Shown here piece after piece: positions 34,186 through 44,229 of a DNA stretch of 64,000 bases; position 1 is the stretch's first letter, and the number at the start of each line of letters is the position of its first letter. Source of the DNA: Rhizocola hellebori. GTDB taxonomy: Bacteria > Actinomycetota > Actinomycetes > Mycobacteriales > Micromonosporaceae. The translations under genes and the position numbers were made by a program. Under the pieces are notes generated by a model. That model ran no database searches. It saw only the letters and a list, made by a program, of their open reading frames with translations, and was not told the origin of the DNA. Location: NCBI RefSeq assembly GCF_016862955.1, contig NZ_BONY01000047.1:1-64000 (forward strand). Reading direction: 5' to 3'.

Positions 34186-34662
34186 TCAGCTGGCTAGGTA
34201 TCGGGCCAACCCGTCGAGGAGTTCGTTGGTGCCACCGACGCGCAGCGCGGGCGCCTGTGCGCCGTCGATGCCGTCCAGATAGACACCCTGCTCGGTCCAG
34301 GTCAGCGTCGTGCCGGCCGCGCTCTTCGCGAGCTCGATGGTGGCGACCGACACTGAGATCCGCACGTCGTCGGCGTACATCTCATAGCTGTAGACAATTC
34401 GGTGGTCCGGCACGATGTCGTAGTACCTGGCGTCGTACCGGTAGGTCGCGCCGCGAGCCTTGACACCGAAGAGTTCCCGGCCGCCTGGCCGGAAGTCGAA
34501 CTGCTGCTCGCCCGCCGCGCCGTCCGCGATTTCGTGCTCGCTGACGGATCCCCAGGCGTCTTTGGCCTTCGCGGAGGCGAAGGCGGCGAACACTCGCGAC
34601 GGAGTGGCTGGGTAGGTCCGCTCGATCGAGAACGTGTCGTGAATGACGCAACGATCGGTCAT
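34186..34662 (-). CDS. SRPBCC / AHSA1-like domain protein (second copy of the module)
   Basis: A 158-aa START-like protein. FSIERTYPATPSRVFAAFASAKAKDAWG is the AHSA1 signature, followed by beta strands (FDFRPGGRELFGVKARG, DHRIVYSYEMYADDVRISVSVATIEL) and TTLTWTEQGVYLDG. The ligand is unknown. Its ATG overlaps the ArsR stop (ATGA). The module parallels 6975-7684. Confidence 0.9.
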   Translation of the reverse strand: MTDRCVIHDTFSIERTYPATPSRVFAAFASAKAKDAWGSVSEHEIADGAAGEQQFDFRPGGRELFGVKARGATYRYDARYYDIVPDHRIVYSYEMYADDVRISVSVATIELAKSAAGTTLTWTEQGVYLDGIDGAQAPALRVGGTNELLDGLARYLAS

Positions 34663-35024
34663 TGCTGCCCCTCAGCGTGGCTGGTCGGGTCTGGCTGGTC
34701 GGCGGTCGCGGCTAGGTATTCGCCGAGCCGGTCCAGGTTGCGCTCGACCATGGTGCGCCGGTCGGCGATCCAGCTCTCCGCCGAACGCAGGGCCGCCGGG
34801 TTGATGCTGCAGGTGCGGGTGCGGCCAAGCTTGGCCGACCGGACCAGGCCGCACGCCTCCAGCACCTGAACGTGTTGCAGGACCGCGGCCAGCGTCATGG
34901 CCAGCGGCCTGCCGAGCTCACTCACCGACGCCGGGCCGCGGCTAAGCCGATCGACCATAAGCCGCCGGCCAGGGTCGGCCAGCGCCTGGAACACCCGATC
35001 CAGGTCGGGAGCATAGGCAAGCAT
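34659..35024 (-). CDS. ArsR-family HTH regulator (second copy of the module)
   Basis: A 121-aa winged-helix regulator. VFQALADPGRRLMVDRLSRG opens the fold, and MTLAAVLQHVQVLEACGLVRS is the recognition helix region. There is no metal-binding cysteine pair. It is coupled to the SRPBCC gene. The ATG at 35024 follows a promoter without a leader. Confidence 0.9.
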   Translation of the reverse strand: MLAYAPDLDRVFQALADPGRRLMVDRLSRGPASVSELGRPLAMTLAAVLQHVQVLEACGLVRSAKLGRTRTCSINPAALRSAESWIADRRTMVERNLDRLGEYLAATADQPDPTSHAEGQQ

Positions 35025-35061
35025 GAGCTTAAGTATTGGGCAAGCCGACGGAGATAGTCAA
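35025..35061 (-). promoter_or_regulatory. Leaderless promoter of the second arsR-SRPBCC pair
   Basis: On the minus strand TTGACT (35061-35056) and AATACT (35037-35032) are separated by 18 bp. The ATG follows seven bases after the -10 box. The arrangement matches that at 6939-6974. Confidence 0.65.
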
Positions 35062-35107
35062 GTGGATGCTTCAGTGTCGCGATTTCGATGCACCAGCTCG
35101 ACCTGAA

Positions 35108-37927
35108 TCAGGGTCCTGCCGCTTTGGCGTCAAGCTTCGCGCGGATCCGGTCGGCGTCCGGATGGCCAAGCCCGTCAAGGATTTCCACGGCCTGCTGCCA
35201 GGCCGCGCGGGCCGCTTCGGGCGAGCCGGCGGCATCGTGCGCGTCGCCCAGCCGGCCGAGCGTGTCGGCCTCACCGAAGAGGTCGCCAAGCTCACGGTCG
35301 ATCTCGACAACGTGCTGAAAGCAGGCAATGGCCCGATCGTGGTCTCCGTTGCGATGGTGGGCGTAGCCGAGGCTGTCCCAGGCGGCGGCCTGACCGTGCC
35401 GGTCGCCGAGTTCCTTGTGCCGGGCGACTGCCTGCTGGCAGAAGTCCAGCGCCTGGTCACACTGCCCGAGCAGGGCGTATGACCAGCCGACCGCGTTGAG
35501 AGCGTTGGCCTCCCCCACCCGGTCGCCGACGGCCCGGTACCGGTCAAGGGCGTGCTTCGCCTGGTCTAGCTCGTCGGCGTAGCGGCCCTGACGCTCCAGC
35601 ACGATGGCCAGGCTCAGGTGCGTCCGGGCCGCGCTGGTGACATCGCCGATGTCCAGATAGATGTCCAGTGCCAGCCGCAGGTAGGTGGCGGCGTGGTCGT
35701 ACTGGGTGAGCCGGGTGTAGGCCCCGCCGATGCCGCGGCAGGCGTAAGCCTGCGCAGGCCGGTCGGCCATCCGGCGGGCGGCGTCCAGGGCGGCACGGTG
35801 CGTGTCGGCCCAGTCCTGCCAGTGCCCGCGCCGGTCGAAGAAAGACCGCATTGCCCCGGCCAGTTGCCAGGTGTAGGCGTCGAACCCGGTCCGGCCCGCG
35901 TGGTCCACAGCGGCGACGAGAACCCAATGCTCGACGGTGAACCAGGCAAGAGCCTGGTGGTAGTCGGCCAGCCGCTCGGGTGTGGTGCCGGGCTGTGCGG
36001 CGGCGGGTGCGGCCGGGCTCTGGTGCGGGTCGAGCAGCATGGTCGCGGTGTGCGCCGTGTGCAGGTAATGGTCCAGCATGCGGCGCGACGCCGCTTGCCG
36101 GTCTGGCTCAGCGTCGGTCCGGTCGGCCATCTCGGCGGCAAAGGCACGCAGCAGATCGTGCAGGACGTACCGGCCGTCAAGGTGTTCGAGGATGAGGTGT
36201 GCCCGCGCCAACTCGTCCAGCAGGGACTGTGTCGACCGGGGCGGGAGACCGGCAAGGCTCGCAATGGCGGGCACCCCGATGTCCGGTCCCGGGTGCAGGC
36301 CGAGTAGCCGGAACACGCGTGCGGCCGCGGAACTCAACCGGCGGTAGGACCAGGAGAAGACCGTACGCACATCGGCCAGCGCGTCCCCGGTGTCGAAGGC
36401 GTCCAGGCTGCCCTGACCCTCCCGCAGCTCCTTGGCAATGTCGGCAAGCGGCAGGTCGGGGCGGGTGGCCGCGCGGGCCGCGGTGATGGCCAGCGCCAGC
36501 GGCAGCCGCGCGCACAACGTGATGATCTCGTCGACCGCGTTCGGTTCGGCTGCCACCCGATCCCGGCCCAGGCGGCGGGCAAGCAGCTCACCCGCTTCGG
36601 CCGGGGCGAGCAGGTCCAGAATCAGGGGGCGGGCGCCTTCGGTCGCCACCAGACCAGCCAGGCTGCTGCGGCTGGTGACCACGACCAGGCAGCCCGGTGC
36701 GCCGGGCAGCAATGAGCGGACCTGGTCGGCGTCGCCGGCGTTGTCCAACAGCACCAGCATCCGCCGGCCGGCCAAGACCGTGCGGTAGAGGGCGGCCTGC
36801 GCGTCCAGGTCGGCCGGAATGCGTTGCAGCGGAACGCCGAGCGCATCCAGGAAGCTGCGGATCGCTACGCCCGGGTCGGTGGGCAAATTGCCTGGAGCGA
36901 AGCCGCGGAGATTGACGTAGAGCTGCCCATCCGGGAAGCGATCTGCGATCCGGTGTGCGAAATGGACGGCCAGCGCGGTCTTGCCGATCCCGGCTGTCCC
37001 CGCGATCGCCGAGATCACCACTGCGCCGCCCATCTCGGCGGCCGCTTCCGCCAGGCGGGTCAGCTCCGCCAGCTCGGCGGCCCGGCCGATGAAATGTTCT
37101 CCGGTGGCGGGGACCTGCTTCGGCACACCCGGGGCGGTGCCGAGGCGGCGGCCGTTCAGCTCCGCCCGGCCCGCGGCCGGCACCGTCAGCGTCGGGTCGT
37201 CGGCCAGCAGGCGCCGATGCAGATCGTGCAGCTCTTGGCTGGGCTCGATGCCCAGCTCGTCTGTCCAGAGCGCGCGCAGCCGCTGGAAGGCGTCCAGCGC
37301 ATCGGGTCGGCGCCCGCTGCCGTGCAAGGCGAGCATCAGCAGCCGCCACGGCAACTCCCGGAACGGCTCGGCCGCTGTCAGCTCGACCAGCTCGGTGACC
37401 GCCTCGGCCGACCGTCCAATGTCCAGCAATGCTTCGGCGAACACTTCCCTGGCTTCGGTCCGCTGCTGGTCGAGGCGACGCGCGGCCTCGTCGAGCACGG
37501 GCAGCGTCCGGGCATCCGCAAGCGCCGGGCCGCGCCAGAGCCCGAGCGCGCCGGAAAGCGTGCGGACCACCCGATCGGGCTCGCCAGAGCGGGCCGCATG
37601 GCGCCCTTGGGCCAACAGCTCGCCGAAGCGCTCGCTGTCGAGGTCGCCGGCCGCCACCTCCAGCAGGTAGCCGGAAGGCACGCCGCGCAGCCGTTCGGCG
37701 CAGCCGGGCAGCAGCCCACGCAGACGCCAAACATAGTGCGGCAACAGCCGTACCGCCGACTCCGGGCCGCGGCCTTCCCACAGCGTCTCGACCAACCAGC
37801 GGCGTTCCAGCATCTGGCCCGGATGCATCAGCATGATCGCCAGCAGGTCCCGCTGCTTTCCAGCCGGTACCGGCATCCACGCATCGCCGTTCCACGCCTC
37901 CACCGAACCGAGTACCCGCCACTGCAT
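35108..37927 (-). CDS. SARP-type AfsR-like regulator (OmpR-like HTH, BTAD, NB-ARC, TPR)
   Basis: A 939-aa activator. Residues 1-95 are an OmpR-like winged helix (MQWRVLGSVEAWNG, WLVETLWEG). BTAD follows (about 100-250, WRLLMLALHGSGRRPDALDAF). The NB-ARC has Walker A GTAGIGKT near 305 and RRMLVLLDNAGDADQVRSLL. The C-terminal TPRs (about 700-930) show QAYACRGIGGAYTRLTQYDHA repeats. Start at ATG 37927 is preferred over the upstream ATGs because the winged helix begins there and a GGGGGGACGG box precedes it. It is divergent from the RHS gene, with a perfect palindrome in the gap. Confidence 0.9.
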   Translation of the reverse strand: MQWRVLGSVEAWNGDAWMPVPAGKQRDLLAIMLMHPGQMLERRWLVETLWEGRGPESAVRLLPHYVWRLRGLLPGCAERLRGVPSGYLLEVAAGDLDSERFGELLAQGRHAARSGEPDRVVRTLSGALGLWRGPALADARTLPVLDEAARRLDQQRTEAREVFAEALLDIGRSAEAVTELVELTAAEPFRELPWRLLMLALHGSGRRPDALDAFQRLRALWTDELGIEPSQELHDLHRRLLADDPTLTVPAAGRAELNGRRLGTAPGVPKQVPATGEHFIGRAAELAELTRLAEAAAEMGGAVVISAIAGTAGIGKTALAVHFAHRIADRFPDGQLYVNLRGFAPGNLPTDPGVAIRSFLDALGVPLQRIPADLDAQAALYRTVLAGRRMLVLLDNAGDADQVRSLLPGAPGCLVVVTSRSSLAGLVATEGARPLILDLLAPAEAGELLARRLGRDRVAAEPNAVDEIITLCARLPLALAITAARAATRPDLPLADIAKELREGQGSLDAFDTGDALADVRTVFSWSYRRLSSAAARVFRLLGLHPGPDIGVPAIASLAGLPPRSTQSLLDELARAHLILEHLDGRYVLHDLLRAFAAEMADRTDAEPDRQAASRRMLDHYLHTAHTATMLLDPHQSPAAPAAAQPGTTPERLADYHQALAWFTVEHWVLVAAVDHAGRTGFDAYTWQLAGAMRSFFDRRGHWQDWADTHRAALDAARRMADRPAQAYACRGIGGAYTRLTQYDHAATYLRLALDIYLDIGDVTSAARTHLSLAIVLERQGRYADELDQAKHALDRYRAVGDRVGEANALNAVGWSYALLGQCDQALDFCQQAVARHKELGDRHGQAAAWDSLGYAHHRNGDHDRAIACFQHVVEIDRELGDLFGEADTLGRLGDAHDAAGSPEAARAAWQQAVEILDGLGHPDADRIRAKLDAKAAGP

Positions 37928-37977
37928 GATCCGTCCCCCCGGGTCCAGGTCCGTGGCCTCACTACATATCGGATAGA

Positions 37978-37995
37978 GCATCGATAGATCGATGC
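37978..37995. promoter_or_regulatory. Palindrome between the SARP regulator and the RHS gene
   Basis: GCATCGAT-AG-ATCGATGC is a perfect 8-bp inverted repeat with a 2-bp centre. It lies 50 bases from the regulator start and 40 bases from the RHS start, in their 108-bp divergent gap. It is a good operator candidate for control of both genes. Confidence 0.6.
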
Positions 37996-38035
37996 CCGCC
38001 ATCATTCTCCGATCAGTGTCAAGAACGGGAGAAGC

Positions 38036-41000
38036 ATGATGAGAATCTTGGCGTCAGGCCGATATCGACGAGCATGGGTATTGGTGGTGATCCTGCCTGG
38101 TCTGCTGGCGTTGAAGTCCCTGCCGGCGCAGCCCGCCGCCGCTGCGGGGGTCCCGGGCAAGCCACCGGTTCTGTCCCTTCCCGTGAAGCGGCCAGCCGTG
38201 GCAACGTCGGCGCCGGGTGCCGATGGCACGCTGTCGGTGCCGGCCGACTGGGCACAACCACTGCCGGCAAGGGCTCGCCGCGCAGCGGGCGACCTGCCAC
38301 CGACGCAGCGTGAGCTCACCGAGCAGCGCAGCGCCGCGACCGAGGTCTGGGCGAACACCGACGGCACCCACACCGTGCGCATCCACGCCGAACCGGTGCA
38401 TTACCGCCGCGCCGGCGCGACCGGCTGGGACCGCGTCGATAACACGCTTTCGGCTGATCCGGCCAGACCCGGCTGGGTACGCAACGGCGCGAACGCCTGG
38501 ACAGTGCGATTCGGCCCGATCGGGCCGGGCGCAACCGGCGGCGTGGAACTGGTTACCGACGCAGGCCTGGTCCGGTTCGCCCCGGAGCTGGATCAGGGCG
38601 CCTCCGCCGTGGCGCCCACAGTGGACGGTGACACGGTGATCTACCGGCAGGTGTGGCGGGGCGTGGACGTGAGGTACACGGTCTCCGGCGGCGCGGTGCG
38701 ACAGGAGATCGACATCCGTGGCCGCGGCCGGGCGGTGTTCCCGTTCACGGTCGAGGGCCTCGGTCTGGTGGCCGGCTCGGGCACCGTAGCGGTCACCGGT
38801 GCGCAGGCCGGGCAGATGGCTCTGACACAGCCGCACGTATACCCCAGCGCAGGCGTGGCCGACAGCCTCGCCGCAGCGACGCCGACACTGACTGCCACCG
38901 GCAAGCCCAACGGCCACCAGCGGCTCATGGTGGGCGTGGATGGGACATGGCTGGCCGACGCGCTGCCCAGCGACACGCGGCCGGGCCACCTCGAAACAGC
39001 GGGCACGGGCTTCGGCGGACCGGTGGTGCTGGACACCACCGTGGTGATCGGCAACTCCATCCATCAGTCATTCAAGTCCGACGGCACGGTGGTCTCGCAG
39101 GACGGCATCCGGGTCGGCAACTCGCAGGGCGGCGCCGGTGGCGGCGACTCCTACTGGCGCTCCGTGGCCGCATTCCCCTACTGGGACCAGATCAACGGCC
39201 GGCAGCTGCTTTCGGCCGGACTCCAGCTCGGCGTGGCGCAGGGCACCACCACCGGGTACCCCGTCACGGCTTGGTGGGCATGCAGCGCCGACTACAACGG
39301 CGCGGTGTGCGGCGGCGACACCTCACGGCGGTTCACCACCACCGAGGTGACCGGCGCCGCCACCCTGGACGTCACGGATCTGGTCGGTCTGTGGCAGTAC
39401 TTCGGTACCCAGAACGGGGCGTTCGGGTTCTCCGGCGCGAACACCGCCGGCGTCTACACCTACAAGCGGTTCCATCCGCCGACGCTGGTGCTCAACGTGA
39501 ACCGCAAACCCGCCGCTCCCAGCCTGCTCGGGCCGACCGACCAGGCTCTGGCAATCACTTCCACCACCCCGACGCTGAGATGGAACGCGGTCACCGACCC
39601 CGACGGCGACTCGGTGTCCTACACCGCGAAGATCGCCACGGGTGCGGACGGCGAGTCCGGCCTGGTGGCCACCTCGCCTGCGGGCGCGGCGACCTCATGG
39701 CAGGTCCCGGCGGGCGTGTTGCAGGACGGCGTCACCTACTACTGGAAGGTTTTCGCCAGCGACGGCCACGCGTGGACGGCAAGCACGGTAAGGCGCATCA
39801 CCGTGGACCGCCGGCTCGGTGCGGGCGCGGTGTCGCCCACCGACAACTTCGGCGGGGTAATCACCAACCTTGTCACCGGCAACGCCTCGGTGCGCCTGCC
39901 CGAGGTGCGGATGCCCACCGTGGGCGGCGGCATCGGGGTGGACTTCGCCTACAACTCACAGCAGACGTCGGGCGGTCTGGCCGCCGAGTACCGGGTGGAT
40001 GCCGACCGGGACACGGTCATCGACGCCACCGACCCGGTGGTGTTGGCGCGCAACGACGCCCAGGTGAGCTTCAACTGGAGCGTGCCGGCCGAAGGGTCCG
40101 CGGGTGAGGAATCCACTTCGCCGTCCCCGGGTGTGCCACAGGACTGGTATTCGGTGCGCTGGCGCGGTTTCGTGGCGTTGCCGGCCGGGCAGTGGCAGTT
40201 CGGCGCCCGCTCAGACGACGGGGTGCGGGTGACCATAGACGGAATCACCGTGCTGGACAAGTGGATGCCGCGGTCGCTGCCGGCCGTGCCCGACTTCCAG
40301 ACGGGCAGCATCGCCAGCGGCGTGCGGCGGATTACGGTCGACTACTTCGAGGCCGACGGCCCCGCAGCTATCGAGCTGTGGGCGCGCAATGCGGCCGATC
40401 CCGCGCAGGCGTTCGTCGTCCCGGCAGGCTGGTTCTCAGCCGAGCCGCGGATACTTCCCGCCGGCTGGTCATTGCAGGCCACCGACGGCGGCTCGGCCTA
40501 CATCCGGGCCGAGGTTTCCGACGGCAGCGTCACGCTTTACGCGCCCGACGGCGCGACCACCTCGTTTGCCAAGACCGCCTTCGGTTTGGCTTACGCCCCA
40601 CCACCCGGCGTGGACGACGTGGTGGTCGTCAACGCCGATGGCACCGTGACCGTGCACGCCGACGACGGCCGCACCTACCTGTTCCGCCCGGATGGCTTCC
40701 TGGACCGAGTCACTGGCGCGCTGGACGACCAGCGGTCGGCCGCGGCCAATGCCAGCTACGACACGGCCGGGCGGCTGACGGCGCTCACCGACCCGGTCTC
40801 CGGCCGCGCGGTGCAGCTGACCTATGCGCCGAACGCGGCGTGCCCGGAACGCCCGCCTGTGCTCGGCGGGGACACCTTCGGGCCGACCCCGACCGGCATG
40901 CTGTGCAAAGTGGACTACTGGGACGGCAGCACAACCCAGCTCTATTACAAGAACGGGCTGTTGGGTTACGTACGCAACCCGGGCGACGCCTACTGGGGGT

Positions 41001-44000
41001 TGAGCTATGACGCCGCAGGGCGGCTGATCGGCTACCACGACCCGACCACGTTCGATGCGGCTTTCGCCGGGCGAACCGACTGGGACAAGCTGCTGGTGGA
41101 AATCTCCTACGACGGTGCCGGGCGTGTCGCCGCTGTCACCCAACCGCCGCCCAATCAGGGAGACCAGCGCCCGGCGCAGACCTACACCTACGCCCCGGCC
41201 AGCGACGCCAGCGGTCAGCTGACCAGTGGCACGGCCGGTGTCACCCGGGCCGGGATCACCGGCACCTACCGGACCGTGGCTTATGACGCGCGGGGCCGAC
41301 AGACCCGTGACACCAATGCTCTCGGGCAGAACATCACCATGTCGTGGAACGCCGACGATCTGGTCACCTCGGTACTGGACTCCGCCGGACTGAAGAGCAC
41401 GACGAGCTACGACGCGCTGGACCAGCCGACCGACGAGTGGGGTCCGGCGCCCGCCTCGATGTTCAATCCCGACGGCACCGGGCAGGCCGGCGTCCCGCGT
41501 CAGGTGACCCGCTACGACGAGGGCCTGGACGGCCTGGCCGTGCGGTGGTGGGCCAACCCCGACCTGACCGGCGCCCCGGCGTTGCATGCGCACGACCCTG
41601 GGCCGCTCAGCAGTGACTGGGGCAGCGGTTCACCCGGCACCGGCGTACCGGCGGACAATTTCTCCGGCCGCTATACCGGAACGATCATTTTCCCCTCGGC
41701 GGGTACTTACACGCTGCGGTTCGTCCGCGACAACAAGCTCGCGGTCTATCTCAACGATGTGATCCACCTCCTCAAGTGGGACAACACCACCAGCCCCGGT
41801 GACGACGTCACGGTCACCGTGACGGCGGCGAACGTCGCCCGCCGGTTGCGCATTGACTACGCCGACGTCACCGGGCCGGCCAAGCTGCAGATGTTGTGGA
41901 AGACCCCGGGCTCGTCCAGCTTCGTGACGGTACCGGGTTCGGCGCTACGCACCGGCTACAGCCTGGAAACGTCCACAGTGGACGCATCCGGCAGGTCCAC
42001 CACGTTCAGCTACACCGATGCCACCACCGGCATCGGCGCGCAGCACGGGATCAAGGTCCGCAGCACGACCGACCCCGCGGGGGCCGGTCTGGCCGAGACT
42101 GCGGGCTTCGAAACCGTTGGCACCGGCTACGTCCGGCAGGTGTCACGGACCCTGCCCGCGGGCGGGGCCTCGACCTCCACCGTCACCTATTACGGCACCG
42201 GCGACAGCCGCGACAACCCCTGTACCACCGCATCCGATGCGGTGCATCAGGGCGGGCTGGCCCGACTCGAGACGGGTGCGGACCCTGACGGCACCGGCCC
42301 ACAGACCCCGCTGGTGAGGGAATGGGTTCACGACGCGGCAGGCCGTACCGTCGCCTCGCGGGTTGGCACCGAGCCGTGGACCTGTACGGCATATGACGCA
42401 CGGGGACGGGTGGTCACGGTCGCCCACCCGGCGTTCGGCGGATCCGCGGCACGGACGGTGACCTACGCCTACACCGCCGACCCGGACGGGCCAGGCCCGA
42501 GGCCTGCCAGCCCGTTGGTGACGACGGTGACCGACCCGGCCGGCACGATCATGTCGGAGGTCGACCTGCTGGGCCGGCCGGTCGCCCACCGGGATGTGTT
42601 CGGCAACGCCACCACGTTCGGCTACGACCTAGCCGGGCGGGAGACCACCAGCTCGGGTCCGGCCGGCACTATCGAGAAGGCCTACGATGCCGCCAACAGA
42701 CTGATCTCGATGAAGCGCAACGGCCAGGTCCTCGCCGACGGGCTCACCTACGACGCCGGCGGCCGCCCCACAGTGGTCGTCTACCCGTCCGGGACGGGCA
42801 ACGCCGGCAACGGGACCGCAGGGGCGTTCGCCTACGACACCCTGGGCCGGTTGCGGTCTGTGACCTGGTTCGGGCCGGCGTGGTCGCTGATCACCAGCGA
42901 CGAGGTCACCCGGGACCCGACCGGCGCCGTGGTCGGTCAAGTGGTGGACGGGGTAGACCACCACGCCGGGGACGACTATAGGTACGACAGCTCCGGGCGC
43001 CTGATCGAGGCATGGGTTCCCGGTGCCCGTTATACGTACGAGTTCTTCGACAACGGTTACTGCACGGCCCCGGGCTCGTACCGCAACGGCAACCGCACCA
43101 CGACGTCGGTGACCCCGACCGGTGGCGCTCAGGTCTCCACCGCCTACTGCTACGACCACGCCGACCGGATGTATCTGGCGACCGACCCGGCGGTAGGCAC
43201 CGTCAGCTACGACGCGCACGGCAACATGACGGCCGTCTTCGGCGAGACCCACACCTACGACGCGGCCGACCGGCACGTCGCCACGACCAAGGCGTCGAGC
43301 ACGGTCACCTACGTGCGTGACGCGTTGGACCGCATCGTCGAGCGCCGGGTCAATGGCGCGGTCGTGGCCCGCTACGGCTACACCGGTGGCAGCGACGCCC
43401 CGGCGTTCGCCATGGACACCGCCAACACCGTGCAGGAGACCACCTTCAGCCTGCCGGGCGGGGCGTTGCTTACCATCCGGGCCGCAGGCAATGTGTGGTC
43501 GTATCCCAACATTCACGGCGACCTGGTGGCGATTGCCAACAGCGCCGGAGCCAAGGTGGGTGCGACCACGATTTACGACCCCTACGGCAACCAGGTCGCT
43601 GGAAATGTGCCCGACAATTCCGCCGGCAACCTCGACTATGGCTGGCTCGGCCAGCACCAGCGCCCGCTGGAGCACGAAGCCGGGATCCAGCCGGTCATCG
43701 AGATGGGTGCTCGCCAGTACTCGCCCCTGCTGGGACGGTTCCTGGAGGTTGACCCCGAGGTGGACGGCTCCTGCAACGCCTACGACTACGTCTGCAACGA
43801 CTCGGTCAACAGCATCGACCTCGACGGCCACCGCAGGTACCACGTTTACTTCCGGTACGGCATCGTCACCGGCACGTGGTACCTGAGCCGCAACCTCACC
43901 CGTCTGGCGAAGGTATGGATGGACAACTACGGGTACAAGGGTGCGACGGTGGCCACCTTCCTCTGCGCCGCCATCTCCAAGAGCGTGTGGTGTGGGGTGA

Positions 44001-44176
44001 TCGCGGCGATCGCCGCAGTCATCGGCATCTGGCTCACCTTGGCCAAGAACCGCAACGCCTGCGCCACGGTGAAGGTCAATAGATCGGGATTCCCACCGCC
44101 GTCCATTCCGATGTGGAGCAACGGAAAGAACTGCTACACCAACGGCACCCAGTACCTCTGGCGACGAGCCAAGTGA
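38036..44176 (+). CDS. Giant secreted RHS/YD-repeat protein with two PA14 domains and a short C-terminal domain
   Basis: A 2046-aa exported protein. A signal peptide (about 1-35, ending AAAAG) is followed by a beta-rich region with DNRLRE-like elements. PA14-like sugar-binding domains lie near 650-785 and 1161-1290. YD/RHS repeats (YDAAGRLIGY, YDARGRVVTV) fill the space between and after. The RHS core ends RQYSPLLGRFLEVDPEVDGS...IDLDGH, where the usual DPxG reads DLDG. The variable tip (1933-2046) has four Cys and a long hydrophobic segment (SVWCGVIAAIAAVIGIWLTL). RHS shells encapsulate toxins. No immunity gene follows; the convergent protease gene comes next. Confidence 0.9.
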   Translation: MMRILASGRYRRAWVLVVILPGLLALKSLPAQPAAAAGVPGKPPVLSLPVKRPAVATSAPGADGTLSVPADWAQPLPARARRAAGDLPPTQRELTEQRSAATEVWANTDGTHTVRIHAEPVHYRRAGATGWDRVDNTLSADPARPGWVRNGANAWTVRFGPIGPGATGGVELVTDAGLVRFAPELDQGASAVAPTVDGDTVIYRQVWRGVDVRYTVSGGAVRQEIDIRGRGRAVFPFTVEGLGLVAGSGTVAVTGAQAGQMALTQPHVYPSAGVADSLAAATPTLTATGKPNGHQRLMVGVDGTWLADALPSDTRPGHLETAGTGFGGPVVLDTTVVIGNSIHQSFKSDGTVVSQDGIRVGNSQGGAGGGDSYWRSVAAFPYWDQINGRQLLSAGLQLGVAQGTTTGYPVTAWWACSADYNGAVCGGDTSRRFTTTEVTGAATLDVTDLVGLWQYFGTQNGAFGFSGANTAGVYTYKRFHPPTLVLNVNRKPAAPSLLGPTDQALAITSTTPTLRWNAVTDPDGDSVSYTAKIATGADGESGLVATSPAGAATSWQVPAGVLQDGVTYYWKVFASDGHAWTASTVRRITVDRRLGAGAVSPTDNFGGVITNLVTGNASVRLPEVRMPTVGGGIGVDFAYNSQQTSGGLAAEYRVDADRDTVIDATDPVVLARNDAQVSFNWSVPAEGSAGEESTSPSPGVPQDWYSVRWRGFVALPAGQWQFGARSDDGVRVTIDGITVLDKWMPRSLPAVPDFQTGSIASGVRRITVDYFEADGPAAIELWARNAADPAQAFVVPAGWFSAEPRILPAGWSLQATDGGSAYIRAEVSDGSVTLYAPDGATTSFAKTAFGLAYAPPPGVDDVVVVNADGTVTVHADDGRTYLFRPDGFLDRVTGALDDQRSAAANASYDTAGRLTALTDPVSGRAVQLTYAPNAACPERPPVLGGDTFGPTPTGMLCKVDYWDGSTTQLYYKNGLLGYVRNPGDAYWGLSYDAAGRLIGYHDPTTFDAAFAGRTDWDKLLVEISYDGAGRVAAVTQPPPNQGDQRPAQTYTYAPASDASGQLTSGTAGVTRAGITGTYRTVAYDARGRQTRDTNALGQNITMSWNADDLVTSVLDSAGLKSTTSYDALDQPTDEWGPAPASMFNPDGTGQAGVPRQVTRYDEGLDGLAVRWWANPDLTGAPALHAHDPGPLSSDWGSGSPGTGVPADNFSGRYTGTIIFPSAGTYTLRFVRDNKLAVYLNDVIHLLKWDNTTSPGDDVTVTVTAANVARRLRIDYADVTGPAKLQMLWKTPGSSSFVTVPGSALRTGYSLETSTVDASGRSTTFSYTDATTGIGAQHGIKVRSTTDPAGAGLAETAGFETVGTGYVRQVSRTLPAGGASTSTVTYYGTGDSRDNPCTTASDAVHQGGLARLETGADPDGTGPQTPLVREWVHDAAGRTVASRVGTEPWTCTAYDARGRVVTVAHPAFGGSAARTVTYAYTADPDGPGPRPASPLVTTVTDPAGTIMSEVDLLGRPVAHRDVFGNATTFGYDLAGRETTSSGPAGTIEKAYDAANRLISMKRNGQVLADGLTYDAGGRPTVVVYPSGTGNAGNGTAGAFAYDTLGRLRSVTWFGPAWSLITSDEVTRDPTGAVVGQVVDGVDHHAGDDYRYDSSGRLIEAWVPGARYTYEFFDNGYCTAPGSYRNGNRTTTSVTPTGGAQVSTAYCYDHADRMYLATDPAVGTVSYDAHGNMTAVFGETHTYDAADRHVATTKASSTVTYVRDALDRIVERRVNGAVVARYGYTGGSDAPAFAMDTANTVQETTFSLPGGALLTIRAAGNVWSYPNIHGDLVAIANSAGAKVGATTIYDPYGNQVAGNVPDNSAGNLDYGWLGQHQRPLEHEAGIQPVIEMGARQYSPLLGRFLEVDPEVDGSCNAYDYVCNDSVNSIDLDGHRRYHVYFRYGIVTGTWYLSRNLTRLAKVWMDNYGYKGATVATFLCAAISKSVWCGVIAAIAAVIGIWLTLAKNRNACATVKVNRSGFPPPSIPMWSNGKNCYTNGTQYLWRRAK

Positions 44177-44191
44177 CCGGGTAGCCGATCG

Positions 44192-44223
44192 AAAACGCGC
44201 CGGGCCTACACCCGGCGCGTTTT
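44192..44223. terminator. Bidirectional terminator between RHS and protease genes
   Basis: AAAACGCGCCGGG and CCCGGCGCGTTTT form a 13-bp stem with a 6-base loop. Flanking A and T runs make it an intrinsic terminator in both directions, between the two convergent stops. Confidence 0.9.
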
Positions 44224-44229
44224 TCGCTA

